Of a stretch of 64,000 nucleotides of DNA, positions 26,499 through 35,675 are shown one piece after another (position 1 is the stretch's first letter; every line of letters starts with the position of its first letter). Both the position numbers and the translations under genes were made by a program. The stretch comes from Serinicoccus chungangensis (lineage in GTDB: Bacteria; Actinomycetota; Actinomycetes; Actinomycetales; Dermatophilaceae): contig NZ_LQBL01000028.1 of NCBI RefSeq assembly GCF_001483745.1, forward strand, positions 538,379 to 602,378. The letters are read 5' to 3'. Below the pieces are notes generated by a model. The model was not told where the DNA came from and ran no database searches. It was given only the letters and a program-made list of their open reading frames with translations.

Positions 26499-27149
26499 AT
26501 GAGCACGGACGACGACAGCCCCCGGCAGCCGGGTGACCACTACTTCTCGGCGCGACCCGCCTCCGCGGACGCGCTGCGACCCCTGACGGTGCGGCTGGCC
26601 GGCCGCGAGCACGAGCTGGTGACCGCAGCCGGGATCTTCTCCCCCGACGGCATCGACAAGGGGACCCGGGTCCTGCTCGAGCAGGCGCCGGCGCCCCCCG
26701 CGCAGGGGACGTTCCTCGACCTGGGGTGCGGCTGGGGGCCACTCGCGCTCACGCTGGCGCTGGAGTCCCCCGGTGCCACGGTGCACGCCGTGGACGTCAA
26801 CGAGCGGGCGCTCGACCTCGCCCGACGCAACGCCGGGCTGCTGGACCGCGCTGACGTGCTGGTGAGCAGGCCGGAGGACGTCGACCCGGACGTGCGCTTC
26901 GACCTGGTGTGGTCCAACCCCCCGATCCGCGTCGGCAAGCAGGCGCTGCACGACCTGCTGCTCACCTGGCTCCCCCGGCTGTCGGACCGGGCCGGGGCGG
27001 CGGCCTACCTCGTGGTCCAGAAGAACCTCGGGGCCGACTCCCTGCAGACGTGGCTCTCCGCGACCCTGCCGGGGGCCATGGGGCCGGTGCGGGCCACCCG
27101 GGCGGCGAGCAGCAAGGGCTTCCGCGTGCTACGCGTCGGCCGGGGCTGA
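26499..27149 (+). CDS. RsmC-like class I SAM-dependent methyltransferase
   Basis: 216 residues from the ATG at 26499. The SAM-binding motif is FLDLGCGWGPLALTLA with VHAVDVNERALDLARRN after it, and the catalytic SNPPIR motif defines the RsmC/RlmG group that methylates guanine N2 in rRNA. KGFRVLRV is the typical end. The likely target is 16S rRNA, as for RsmC, but only the C-terminal catalytic domain is present, as in other actinobacteria. Its 3' end overlaps the antiporter gene by 21 bp. Confidence 0.88.
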   Translation: MSTDDDSPRQPGDHYFSARPASADALRPLTVRLAGREHELVTAAGIFSPDGIDKGTRVLLEQAPAPPAQGTFLDLGCGWGPLALTLALESPGATVHAVDVNERALDLARRNAGLLDRADVLVSRPEDVDPDVRFDLVWSNPPIRVGKQALHDLLLTWLPRLSDRAGAAAYLVVQKNLGADSLQTWLSATLPGAMGPVRATRAASSKGFRVLRVGRG

Positions 27150-28367
27150 GCGCCTCCGCTCGGCCGGGCGGGCGAGGAACGGGAAGATGAGCACCGTGAA
27201 GGCGCCGGCGGCGACGAGCACCGCGGCGACCTCGCCGGGGATGAGGTCGCGGGAGACGCCGAGCTCGGTGACCGCCACGATGATGGGCAACCCGGTCGCC
27301 GCGTAGAGCGCCAGCCGCCGGCGGTCGGCCGGGTCGGTGAGCCCGGAACCGGTGCGGGTGAACCGCTCGCGCAGCCAGACCGGGCCCCCGCGCAGCGCCA
27401 GGATCATGACGACCAGGCCCAGCAGGAGGAACGGCTGCTCGACGACCGCCGCGACGTCGACGTTCATCCCGGAGGTGACGAAGAACACCGGCACGAAGAA
27501 GCCGTAGGCGGCGCCCTCGAGGCGCTCCTCGTAGGCCTCGAAGCCGCGCGGGCGGACGGCGCGGACGATGAACCCGGCGGCGAAGGCCCCGAGCACGACG
27601 TCGAGCTCGAAGACGCTGGCGGCGGCCATGAGCGTGAGCAGCAGCCAGAACGTCACCCGGATCGCGGTCTGGGCCGTGGTGTCGGCGCCCTCCACCAGGG
27701 CCGCGCGGATGCCCGGGACCCGCATCACCAGGCGGTGGGGCAGGACGGCCACGAGCGCGGCGAGCGCGAAGAAGGCCAGCAGGACGCCCGCCGAGACCCA
27801 GGTCGACCGCGTCGAGAGGAGCAGCGCCATGGCCATGACCGGCATGAGCTCGCCCACCGCCCCGTGCGTGAGGACGGCCGTCCCGAGCGGGGAGTCCAGC
27901 TGGCCCCGGTCCTTGAGGATCGGCAGCAGGGTGCCAAGCGCGGTGGACGTGACCGCGATGGCCAGCACGGTCGCGGCGGCCAGGCTCTCGTCCGGGATGA
28001 GCGCCCAGGCCAGGCCCAGGGCCAGCACGAGGCACAGCACCCAGGTGAGCGCGGCCTGCCGCCCCTGACGGGCCCGCAGCGTGGCCGGGTCGATCTCGGT
28101 GCCGGCGAGCAGGAAGAGCAGCCCCAGGCCGAGCTCGCGCACCAGCCCCACCCCGGACCCGACCTCCGCGAGCGCCAGCACGCCCGGCCCGATGAGGCAG
28201 CCCAGGGCCAGCAGCACCACGACGTCCGGCAGCAACCCCCGCGAGGCCCGCACCACGAGCGGTGAGACGACGAGGACGCAGCCGATCCAGAACATCGACA
28301 GCAGCGCCTCGTCCGAGGTGGGCGACGCCGACGGGGCGGCGAGCGGGACCAGCTCCATGGCGCTCAT
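27129..28367 (-). CDS. KefB-type monovalent cation:proton antiporter (CPA2)
   Basis: 412 residues from the ATG at 28367, which overlaps the miaA stop as ATGA. About 12 membrane segments of a Na/H-exchanger fold are visible, with the core GLGLLFLLAGTEIDPATL, VTSTALGTLLPIL, LGAFAAGFIVRA and VPVFFVTSGMNVD. It lacks the C-terminal TrkA-N nucleotide-binding domain of KefB/KefC. It likely exchanges K+ or Na+ for protons at the cell membrane; the ion is not determined. Confidence 0.9.
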   Translation of the reverse strand: MSAMELVPLAAPSASPTSDEALLSMFWIGCVLVVSPLVVRASRGLLPDVVVLLALGCLIGPGVLALAEVGSGVGLVRELGLGLLFLLAGTEIDPATLRARQGRQAALTWVLCLVLALGLAWALIPDESLAAATVLAIAVTSTALGTLLPILKDRGQLDSPLGTAVLTHGAVGELMPVMAMALLLSTRSTWVSAGVLLAFFALAALVAVLPHRLVMRVPGIRAALVEGADTTAQTAIRVTFWLLLTLMAAASVFELDVVLGAFAAGFIVRAVRPRGFEAYEERLEGAAYGFFVPVFFVTSGMNVDVAAVVEQPFLLLGLVVMILALRGGPVWLRERFTRTGSGLTDPADRRRLALYAATGLPIIVAVTELGVSRDLIPGEVAAVLVAAGAFTVLIFPFLARPAERRRSAPADA

Positions 28368-29320
28368 CCTGCCCTGCCGCCGGCACGACCGACCACGGCG
28401 AGGGCGCGGGCCGGCAGGTCCGGGTCGTCGTGCTGCAGCCAGACGACGCGGGGATCGGGCCCGAACCACTTCTGCTGGCGCCGGGCCAGCCGACGGGTCG
28501 CGGCCGCCGTCTCCGCCACCGCCTCCTGCTCCGACAGCTCGCCGTCGAGCTGGCGCAGCGCCTGGGCGTAGCCCACCGCCCTCGAGGCCGTGCGTCCCGC
28601 ACGCAGCCCGGCCGCCTCGAGCCCGCGGACCTCCTCGAGCAGCCCGTCGGCCCACATCCGCGCCGCGCGGTCGCCGACCCGCCGGTCGAGGACCTCCCGG
28701 TCGGCGTGCAGCCCGAGCAGCACCGTGGGCTCGAGCAGCTCGCGGGTCGGCAGGGTCGCGCTGAAGGGCCGCCCGGTGAGCTCGATCACCTCGAGGGCCC
28801 GCACGACCCGTCGGCCGTTGCGGCGCTCGATCCGGGCCGCCGCGTCGGGGTCCCGCCGCGCCAGCTCCTCGTGCAGCGCCTGCACGCCGCGCTCCTCCAG
28901 CTCGCCCTCCCACCGGGCCCTGACCTCGGGGTCCGTGGGCGGGATCTCCAGCCGGTCGAGCAGCGCCCGGACGTAGAGCCCCGACCCGCCGACCACGACC
29001 GGGACCCGGCCCCGGGACCGGATCGCCGCGACGTCCGCGCGGGCCGCCTGCTGGTATGCCGCGAGGCTGGCCTCCTCGCGCACGTCCAGCACGTCGAGCT
29101 GGTGGTGGGGCACGCCGCGGCGCTCGGGGACCGTCAGCTTCGCGGTGCCGATGTCCATCCCCCGGTAGAGCTGCGAGGCGTCCGCCCCGACGACCTCCCC
29201 GCCGAGCTCCAGCGCGAGCCGCACCCCCAGGTCGGACTTCCCCGTCGCCGTCGGCCCCACCACCGCCACGAGGGGTTGGCCGGGCGCGGCCTCGTGAGCC
29301 GAGGGGGTGGCGCGCTGCAT
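28364..29320 (-). CDS. miaA: tRNA dimethylallyltransferase
   Basis: 318 residues from the ATG at 29320; a -10-like CAGACT lies 6 bp upstream, so the mRNA may be leaderless. The P-loop is VVGPTATGKSDLG, followed by GADASQLYRGMDIGTAKL and VVVGGSGLYVRALL. A C-terminal RRLARRQQKWF holds the tRNA contact. It adds the dimethylallyl group to A37 of tRNAs reading UNN codons. The following antiporter gene overlaps its stop. Confidence 0.96.
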   Translation of the reverse strand: MQRATPSAHEAAPGQPLVAVVGPTATGKSDLGVRLALELGGEVVGADASQLYRGMDIGTAKLTVPERRGVPHHQLDVLDVREEASLAAYQQAARADVAAIRSRGRVPVVVGGSGLYVRALLDRLEIPPTDPEVRARWEGELEERGVQALHEELARRDPDAAARIERRNGRRVVRALEVIELTGRPFSATLPTRELLEPTVLLGLHADREVLDRRVGDRAARMWADGLLEEVRGLEAAGLRAGRTASRAVGYAQALRQLDGELSEQEAVAETAAATRRLARRQQKWFGPDPRVVWLQHDDPDLPARALAVVGRAGGRAG

Positions 29321-29381
29321 GCCGGAAGTCTGACATCCGGAAGGGGTGACGCAGGTCACTGACCAGCGCTAGGTTGAGGGC

Positions 29382-29735
29382 ATGAGCACCCAGCACCCGT
29401 CCGGCACCCCTGGTGAGCCAGAGCGCACCTCCCCCGCAGGGGGCGGCCTCAAGGCGCTCTTCGACTTCAACTTCGACACCTTCGTCACCCCGAGCATCGT
29501 CAAGATCGTCTACGTCATCGCGACCGTCCTCGTCGCGCTGCTGACGATCGGCTTCGCCATCAGCGGGCTCACGACGATGTTCCGCGGCGGCGCGGGAGTC
29601 GTCCTCGGCTTCCTGCTGCTCCTGGCCTCCCCGATCATCGGGCTGGTCTACCTCGCGTTCGTGCGCATGAGCCTGGAGCTCTACTACGCCGTCATCCGGC
29701 TGTCGGAGGACGTGCACCACCGCGGCCGGCTCTGA
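29382..29735 (+). CDS. DUF4282 membrane protein
   Basis: 117 residues from the ATG at 29382, 6 bp after the -10 TAGGTT (29370-29375). The DUF4282 core LFDFNFDTFVTPSIVKIVYVI is followed by two membrane helices (IVYVIATVLVALLTIGFAI and GVVLGFLLLLASPIIGLVYLAF) and RMSLELYYAVIRLSED. The function is unknown. Confidence 0.85.
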   Translation: MSTQHPSGTPGEPERTSPAGGGLKALFDFNFDTFVTPSIVKIVYVIATVLVALLTIGFAISGLTTMFRGGAGVVLGFLLLLASPIIGLVYLAFVRMSLELYYAVIRLSEDVHHRGRL

Positions 29736-29782
29736 GGGCCGTCGGCACGCCGGCGGCGACGTCCGGGCATACCCTCGTCAGC

Positions 29783-30637
29783 ATGTCGCGTCCCCCGGTC
29801 GAGCTGCACATCATCGCCGACTCCACCGGCGACACCGCCGCCCGCGTGGCGCGCGCGGCCGCCGCGCAGTACGCCGACCACGACGTGCGCATCATCCGGC
29901 ACCCGCGGCAGTCCTCGCTGGACGGCCTGCACGACTCCTTCGCGCGCATGCGGCCCGAGCAGGTCCGCACCGTCGTGTTCTCCACCGTGGTGGACGAGGC
30001 CCTGCGTGTGCGGGTGACCCAGCTGTGCGAGGAGCAGGGGCTGCCGCACGCCGACCTCCTCGAGCCGGCGGTCACGGCGCTGTCCGCCGTCACCGGCCAG
30101 GCGCCGGAGCGGGTGGTGCGTCCCGTCGGGGTCGGCGAGGACTACTTCAAGCGGGTCGCCGCGATGGAGTTCGCCATCGCCAACGACGACGGCAACCTGT
30201 CCAACCACCTGCGCGAGGCCGACATCGTGCTCATCGGGGTGAGCCGCACCGGCAAGACCCCGTTGTCGATGTACCTCGGCTACCTCGGCTACCGCACCGC
30301 CAACATCCCGCTCGTCCCCGGCATCGCCCCACCGCAGCAGCTGCAGGAGGTGCAGCGGTGGAAGATCGTCGGTCTCACCATCGACCCCGAGCGGCTGCAG
30401 CAGATCCGCGGGCGGCGGGTGCGCGCCATGGGCAGCCCGCAGAGCCACCGCGACGGCTACACCGACCTGGTGAAGATCTTCGACGAGCTGGACGAGGTCG
30501 CCCAGCTGCAGCGCAGCCTCGGCTGCCCGGTCATCGAGACCACCGACCTGGCCCTCGAGGAGGCGGCCGGGAGGGTCATCGAGGTGGTGCAGCGGCGCCG
30601 TGAGGCGGCCGCCGGCGGCACCTCGTTCTCCCGGTAG
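29783..30637 (+). CDS. Pyruvate, phosphate dikinase regulatory protein (kinase/phosphotransferase)
   Basis: 284 residues from the ATG at 29783, 7 bp after TACCCT (29770-29775). DUF299 family signatures are IIADSTGDTAARVARA, the P-loop GVSRTGKTPLSMYLGYLGYRTANIPLVPG and MGSPQSHRDGYTD. Family members reversibly phosphorylate a Thr next to the catalytic His of PPDK (using ADP) and remove it with phosphate. The gene directly precedes ppdK, 64 bp away, so regulator and target are neighbours. Confidence 0.93.
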   Translation: MSRPPVELHIIADSTGDTAARVARAAAAQYADHDVRIIRHPRQSSLDGLHDSFARMRPEQVRTVVFSTVVDEALRVRVTQLCEEQGLPHADLLEPAVTALSAVTGQAPERVVRPVGVGEDYFKRVAAMEFAIANDDGNLSNHLREADIVLIGVSRTGKTPLSMYLGYLGYRTANIPLVPGIAPPQQLQEVQRWKIVGLTIDPERLQQIRGRRVRAMGSPQSHRDGYTDLVKIFDELDEVAQLQRSLGCPVIETTDLALEEAAGRVIEVVQRRREAAAGGTSFSR

Positions 30638-30701
30638 GCTCCGTCCCACACAGGACGGCACGGGGCGACGGGGCCCCGCCCCTACCGCGAGGAGCGCAGA
30701 G

Positions 30702-33362
30702 ATGGCCGGAGAGACGCAGACCTACCTCTACGACATGTCCGAGGGCAACGCGCAGATGCGCGGCCTGCTGGGTGGCAAGGGCGCCAACCTGGCGCAGATG
30801 AAGCGCCTCGGCATCCCGGTCCCGGACGGGTTCACCGTGAGCACCGCGGCCTGCATCGCCACGACCGAGGCCGGCGGCGAGTGGCCGGAGGGCCTGTGGG
30901 AGGACGTGCTCGCCTCGCTCGCGCGGCTGGAGGAGCGCACCGGGCGCACCCTGGGCGGCGAGCGACCGCTGCTGCTCTCCGTCCGCTCCGGTGCCGTGGT
31001 CTCCATGCCGGGGATGATGGACACCATCCTCAACCTGGGCATCGGTGAGGACACCGTCGAGGCGCTCGGCGCGGAGGCCGACAACCCCCGCTTCGCCTGG
31101 GACTCCTACCGCCGCTTCCTGCAGATGTACGGCGAGGTCGTCGAGGGCGTCGCGCCGCACGCCTACGAGGACGAGCTGACCGCGCTCAAGGCCCGCCGAG
31201 GCGTGGAGCAGGACACCGACCTGCGCACCGAGGACCTGCAGGAGCTGGTGCAGACCTACCTCGAGGTCTCCCGCCGCGAGCTGGGCCGCGACCTGCCGAC
31301 CGACCCCCGGGACCAGCTGCGCGGCGCGATCTCGGCCGTCTTCAACTCCTGGGACACCCCGCGGGCCCGCGTCTACCGCCGGGCCAACGGCATCCCCGAC
31401 GACCTGGGCACGGCCGTCAACGTCATGCAGATGGTCTTCGGCAACCGGGGCGACACGTCCGCGACGGGGGTCTGCTTCACCCGCAACCCGTCCACCGGCG
31501 CGAAGGAGCTCTACGGCGAGTTCCTCGTCAACGCGCAGGGCGAGGACGTCGTCGCCGGGATCCGGACCCCCAAGCCGCTGGGCGAGATGGAGGAGGTCCT
31601 GCCGGAGGCATACGCCCAGCTCGTGCAGACGATGCACGACCTCGAGGCGCACTACAAGGACATGCAGGACATCGAGTTCACCGTCGAGGACGGCACGCTC
31701 TACCTGCTGCAGACCCGCAACGGCAAGCGCACCGCCGCCGCGGCGCTGCGGGTCGCCCGCGACCTCGTCGAGGAGGGGGTCCTCACGCGGGAGGAGGCGC
31801 TGCAGCGCGTCGAGCCCGGCCAGCTGGACCAGCTGCTGCACCCCGCCATCGACCCCGAGCACGGCCGCAGCCCGGTGACCAAGGGCCTGCCGGCCTCCCC
31901 CGGCGCCGCCGTGGGCGAGGTCGTCTTCGACGCCGACACCGCGGCCGCCCGGGGCGGGGCCGGGGAGCCGGTCGTCCTCGTCCGCTACGAGACGACGCCG
32001 GACGACATCCACGGCGTCATCGTCGCCCAGGGCGTCCTCACCGCCCACGGGGGTATGACGTCGCACGCGGCGGTCGTCGCGCGCGGCATGGGCAAGCCCT
32101 GCGTCGCCGGGGCCAGCGGCATCCGCATCAACACCGCCGACCGCACCCTCACCATCGGGGAGCACACCTTCGCCGAGGGTGACCTCATCACCCTCGACGG
32201 CTCGACCGGCGAGGTCTACGGCGAGGCCCTCGAGCTGGTCCCCCCGCAGATCAACGAGGACTTCGAGGCCATCGTCACCTGGGCCGACGAGGTGCGCCGG
32301 CTCGGGGTGCGGGCCAACGCCGACACCGGCGAGGACGCCGCCAAGGCGCGCGAGCTGGGCGCCGAGGGGATCGGCCTGTGCCGCACCGAGCACATGTTCA
32401 TGGCGTCCGACCGGCTGCCGGCCGTCCGGCAGATGATCCTCGCCGAGACCGAGGAGGACCGCGCCGCGGCCCTGGAGACGATCCTGCCCATGCAGCAGGA
32501 GGACTTCGAGGCGATCTTCACCGCGATGCGGGGGCTGCCGGTCACCGTCCGGCTCCTGGACCCGCCGCTGCACGAGTTCCTCCCCGACCTCGTCGAGCAG
32601 TCGCTGCTCGTGCAGCGCCTGGAGCTGACCGACGGCGATCCCGCGGAGCTGACCACGGCCCGGGCCCTGCTCGGGCAGGTCAAGCGCCTGCACGAGCAGA
32701 ACCCCATGCTCGGCACCCGCGGTTGCCGGCTCGCCATGCTCTACCCGGAGATCCCCGAGATGCAGACCCGGGCCATCATCCGTGCGGCCCTGGCGGTCCG
32801 CGAGCGCGAGGGCGAGACGGCCGGCGTGGAGATCATGGTCCCGCTGGTGGCCTACGCCTCCGAGCTGCGGGCGCAGCGTGCCGTCGTCGAGCGCGCGGTC
32901 GCCGAGGAGCTGGAGAGCGCCGGCGCCGAGCTCGACGTCACCGTCGGCACCATGATCGAGCTGCCGCGGGCCGCCGTGGTCGCCGACCAGATCGCCCAGC
33001 ACGCCGACTTCTTCTCCTTCGGCACCAACGACCTCACGCAGACCGGGATCGGCATCTCCCGGGACGACGCCGAGGGCGGCTTCCTGTCGGCCTACGTCTC
33101 CGAGGAGGTCATCCCGCACAACCCGTTCGAGTCGATCGACCGGGACGGGGTCGGCGGCCTGGTCCGGCTCGGCGCCGAGGGCGGACGGGCGGCCAAGCCC
33201 GACCTCAAGCTGGGGGTGTGCGGGGAGCACGGTGGCGACCCCGCCTCCATCGGGCTCTTCGAGGAGCTCGGGCTGAGCTACGTCTCCTGCTCCCCCTACC
33301 GCGTGCCCATCGCCCGGTTCGCCGCGGCCCGGGCGGTGCTGGCGCAGCGGGACGCCTCCTGA
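30702..33362 (+). CDS. ppdK: Pyruvate, phosphate dikinase
   Basis: 886 residues from the ATG at 30702 with GAGGAG 8 bp upstream. Domains in order: N-terminal ATP-grasp (GGKGANLAQMKRLGIPVPDGFTVS), the phosphohistidine domain with GGMTSHAAVVARGMGKPC, and the C-terminal PEP/pyruvate barrel ending LGVCGEHGGDP. The Thr of MTSHAA is the site targeted by the adjacent regulator. It interconverts pyruvate, ATP and phosphate with PEP, AMP and pyrophosphate. Confidence 0.97.
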   Translation: MAGETQTYLYDMSEGNAQMRGLLGGKGANLAQMKRLGIPVPDGFTVSTAACIATTEAGGEWPEGLWEDVLASLARLEERTGRTLGGERPLLLSVRSGAVVSMPGMMDTILNLGIGEDTVEALGAEADNPRFAWDSYRRFLQMYGEVVEGVAPHAYEDELTALKARRGVEQDTDLRTEDLQELVQTYLEVSRRELGRDLPTDPRDQLRGAISAVFNSWDTPRARVYRRANGIPDDLGTAVNVMQMVFGNRGDTSATGVCFTRNPSTGAKELYGEFLVNAQGEDVVAGIRTPKPLGEMEEVLPEAYAQLVQTMHDLEAHYKDMQDIEFTVEDGTLYLLQTRNGKRTAAAALRVARDLVEEGVLTREEALQRVEPGQLDQLLHPAIDPEHGRSPVTKGLPASPGAAVGEVVFDADTAAARGGAGEPVVLVRYETTPDDIHGVIVAQGVLTAHGGMTSHAAVVARGMGKPCVAGASGIRINTADRTLTIGEHTFAEGDLITLDGSTGEVYGEALELVPPQINEDFEAIVTWADEVRRLGVRANADTGEDAAKARELGAEGIGLCRTEHMFMASDRLPAVRQMILAETEEDRAAALETILPMQQEDFEAIFTAMRGLPVTVRLLDPPLHEFLPDLVEQSLLVQRLELTDGDPAELTTARALLGQVKRLHEQNPMLGTRGCRLAMLYPEIPEMQTRAIIRAALAVREREGETAGVEIMVPLVAYASELRAQRAVVERAVAEELESAGAELDVTVGTMIELPRAAVVADQIAQHADFFSFGTNDLTQTGIGISRDDAEGGFLSAYVSEEVIPHNPFESIDRDGVGGLVRLGAEGGRAAKPDLKLGVCGEHGGDPASIGLFEELGLSYVSCSPYRVPIARFAAARAVLAQRDAS

Positions 33363-33418
33363 CCCGGCCGACGGGCGGGTCAGGCCGGCCGACAGGCGGG
33401 TCGCGCCGGCCGCAGGAC

Positions 33419-34186
33419 GTGCAGGCGGACCTGGCCGGGCTCGGCGGGTTCTTCGTGCTGGCCGACGCGACGGGCACCGACGCCGTCCCCTTCGACGAGC
33501 TGCTGGGGGACGCACCGTTGGCGGGGCGACTCGACCAGGTGCGAGAGGCCCTCGCGGCGAGCACCGGTCAGGATCCGGCGGACGTCGACGGCAAGGTGGC
33601 GATGTCCGCGCTGCAGGTCGGCGTGGCCTCGCGGCTGTGGTCCGTCGGGCTGGCGACCGCGGTGCTGCACGGCACCGTGCCCGACCTGCGCTCCCGGCAC
33701 CTGCTCGGCTCCCCCGGCCACCGCGGGGACGTGCCGCTGGCCCTCGCGGACGGGACGCCGTGGCGCGCCGTGACCGGACCGCACGAGGCCGCCGCCGAGC
33801 TCGCCCGCACCGTCGTGGACGGCAGCCTGGCGGACCTGGACGCGGCCTGCTCCCGGGTGGGGCGGGTCCCACCGAGGGTGCTGCTGAGCAACGCTGCCTC
33901 CAGCCTCGTCGGGGCGGCACGGGTGCTGGCCACGGCCAGGCCCGGGGCCGCCGCCACGGCCTGGGAGGTGGTGCGCCTGGTGCTGGCCGCACCCGGGCTG
34001 GCCCCCGGCGGCGCCGCCCGGTCCCGTTCCGGCCTGCCGAGCGGCGTCGGCGGCGCGATGGAACGGGCCGACGAGGCCTTCCTGCGCGCCGGCTGCTGCC
34101 TGTTCGACCGCATACCCGGTCACGGGCTGTGCCCCGACTGCGTCCGGGCCCCCACCCACGCCCACCTCGTCACGCCCGGCCACTGA
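33419..34186 (+). CDS. FhuF-like (2Fe-2S) protein
   Basis: About 255 residues from a GTG at 33419; the ribosome site is not clear and the start is uncertain. The C-terminal CCLFDRIPGHGLCPDC gives the Cys-Cys-x10-Cys-x2-Cys [2Fe-2S] ligand set of FhuF-type siderophore-iron reductases. The middle has the conserved KVAMSALQVGVASRLWSVGLATAVL. It may reduce ferric siderophores in the cytosol. No siderophore genes lie nearby. Two imperfect 21-bp repeats (CCGGCCGACGGGCGGGTC and similar) lie just before it at 33364-33405. Confidence 0.8.
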   Translation: MQADLAGLGGFFVLADATGTDAVPFDELLGDAPLAGRLDQVREALAASTGQDPADVDGKVAMSALQVGVASRLWSVGLATAVLHGTVPDLRSRHLLGSPGHRGDVPLALADGTPWRAVTGPHEAAAELARTVVDGSLADLDAACSRVGRVPPRVLLSNAASSLVGAARVLATARPGAAATAWEVVRLVLAAPGLAPGGAARSRSGLPSGVGGAMERADEAFLRAGCCLFDRIPGHGLCPDCVRAPTHAHLVTPGH

Positions 34187-34213
34187 CCGGCCACCGACGC
34201 CCGCCGGACCACG

Positions 34214-34340
34214 CCTGTGCACGCCGACTGACCCTGTAAATGTCCACCGACCCTGTGCATGCCCACAAACCCAGAGCACGCCCACCGACCCTGTGCACGC
34301 CCACGGACCCTGTGCATGCCGACGGCACCCTGTGCATGCG
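34214..34340. repeat. 19-bp-period tandem repeat array, about 6.6 units
   Basis: Units start at 34214, 34233, 34252, 34271, 34290, 34309 and 34329: five steps of exactly 19 bp and a last of 20 bp. The consensus is CCTGTGCAYGCCCACCGAC; units 1, 3, 5 and 6 keep CCTGTGCAYGCC, while units 2 and 4 have diverged. A final copy is inverted (34348-34358). The period is not a multiple of three, so this is not protein-coding. It fills the gap between convergent genes. I do not recognise it as a known element. Confidence 0.85.
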
Positions 34341-34365
34341 GTAGACGGCATGCACAGGGTGCCGT
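34322..34365. terminator. Perfect 18-bp inverted repeat capping the array
   Basis: ACGGCACCCTGTGCATGC (34322-34339) and its exact complement (34348-34365) flank an 8-base loop. The last direct repeat and one inverted copy supply the arms. It lies between convergent genes and is the right kind of structure for a bidirectional terminator. Confidence 0.7.
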
Positions 34366-34466
34366 TGAGGTGCTCAGGCTGCGATTCCGTGCACAGACTT
34401 CCCGTCGAGAGCGCACCGGGGGGTGCGAAGACCCGGCCCCGGCTCAGCCGCGCGGAGGCACCCCCG

Positions 34467-35675
34467 TCAGCGGGGTCGGACAGTGCCGGTGCCGCTCTCC
34501 CGGTCGTAGGCGTAGACCTCGACCCCGTCGATCCACGTGCGCAGCACCCGGGACTGCAGGTCCAGCCAGTCGCCGGACCACAGGGCCAAGTCGGCGTCCT
34601 TGCCCACGACGAGCGAGCCCACCCGGTCCTCGACACCCAGGACCCGGGCCGGGTTGACGGTCACCGCCCGCAGCGCGGCGTCCCGGTCCATGCCCTCGCG
34701 GACGGCGAGCGCGACCTGGGTGATGAGGTGGTCGATGGGCACCACCGGGTGGTCGGTGATGATGGACACCTGCACGCCGGCCCGGTCGAGGATCCCGGGC
34801 GCCTTCGGGCTCCGGTGGCGCACCTCGACCTTGGAGCGACTGACGATCATCGGCCCGTAGAGCACGGGGATGTCCCGTTCGGCGACGAGGTCCGCGACGA
34901 GGTATGCCTCGGTCCCGTGGTCCAGCACGAGGCGGTAGCCGAACTCCTCGGCCAGCCGGATCGCGGTGGCGATGTCGTCCGCCCGGTGGCAGTGCTGCCG
35001 CCACGGGATCTCGCGCTCGAGGACCTTGACCAGGGCCTCGCTGACGAGGTCCGCGTCGACCGGGGTGTCCCCGGCCGCCGCGACCTTCGCCTGGTAGGAC
35101 CGGGCGGCGGCGAAGGCCTTGCGCATGACCAGGGCGACGCCGAGCCGGGTGGCGGGGGTCTTCTTCTGCTCGCCGTAGACCCGCTTGGGGTTCTCGCCGA
35201 GCGCGGCCTTGATGCCGCTGGGGTTGCGCAGCACCATCTCGTCCACGTAGCGGCCGTAGGTCTTGAGCGCCACCGCCTGGCCCCCGATCGGGTTCGCCGA
35301 CCCGGGGTTGACGTTGACCGTCGTGACGCCCGCCCCGAGAGCGTCGTCGAAGCCCTGCTCGCGCGGGTTGATGGCGTCGATGGCCCGCGCCGCGGCCATG
35401 ACCGGGTCGGTGGTCTCGTTGCCGTCCAGGCCGGCCCAGCCTTCCCCCTCCTCCCACACGCCGAGATGCACGTGGGCGTCGACGAGGCCGGGGAGCAACC
35501 AGGAGCCCGCCGCGTCGACGACCTCCACGTCCTCCGGGACGTCGACCTGCTCACGCGGCCCCAGCGCGGCGATGCGTCCCTCGCGCACCACCACCGTGCC
35601 GTCCTCGATCACCTCGCCCTCGACCGGGACGACACGGGCACCGACGATGGCCAGGGACGGTCGGGGACTGGGCAC
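34467..35675 (-). CDS. Amidohydrolase family protein (imidazolonepropionase-like)
   Basis: 402 residues from a GTG at 35675 with GGGAG 5-6 bp upstream. Metal-binding motifs are DAHVHLG (first His pair), a mid-protein QHCH, LDHGTEA and the final Asp in IITDHPVVP. The N- and C-terminal beta-sandwich halves are complete ([31 protein letters not shown]). It probably hydrolyses a cyclic amide or amine; the substrate cannot be told from sequence. Confidence 0.88.
   Translation of the reverse strand: MPSPRPSLAIVGARVVPVEGEVIEDGTVVVREGRIAALGPREQVDVPEDVEVVDAAGSWLLPGLVDAHVHLGVWEEGEGWAGLDGNETTDPVMAAARAIDAINPREQGFDDALGAGVTTVNVNPGSANPIGGQAVALKTYGRYVDEMVLRNPSGIKAALGENPKRVYGEQKKTPATRLGVALVMRKAFAAARSYQAKVAAAGDTPVDADLVSEALVKVLEREIPWRQHCHRADDIATAIRLAEEFGYRLVLDHGTEAYLVADLVAERDIPVLYGPMIVSRSKVEVRHRSPKAPGILDRAGVQVSIITDHPVVPIDHLITQVALAVREGMDRDAALRAVTVNPARVLGVEDRVGSLVVGKDADLALWSGDWLDLQSRVLRTWIDGVEVYAYDRESGTGTVRPR

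Noticed and set aside
34214-34365. Possible CRISPR array
   Set aside because: The repeats are directly adjacent with no unique spacers, the unit is only 19 bp, and no cas genes are present.
34120-34416. Minus-strand frame across the 19-bp array giving repeated Gly-Met-His/Ala-Gln-Gly motifs
   Set aside because: The period is not a multiple of three, so the frame is not selected; the peptide repeats are a by-product of the DNA repeats.
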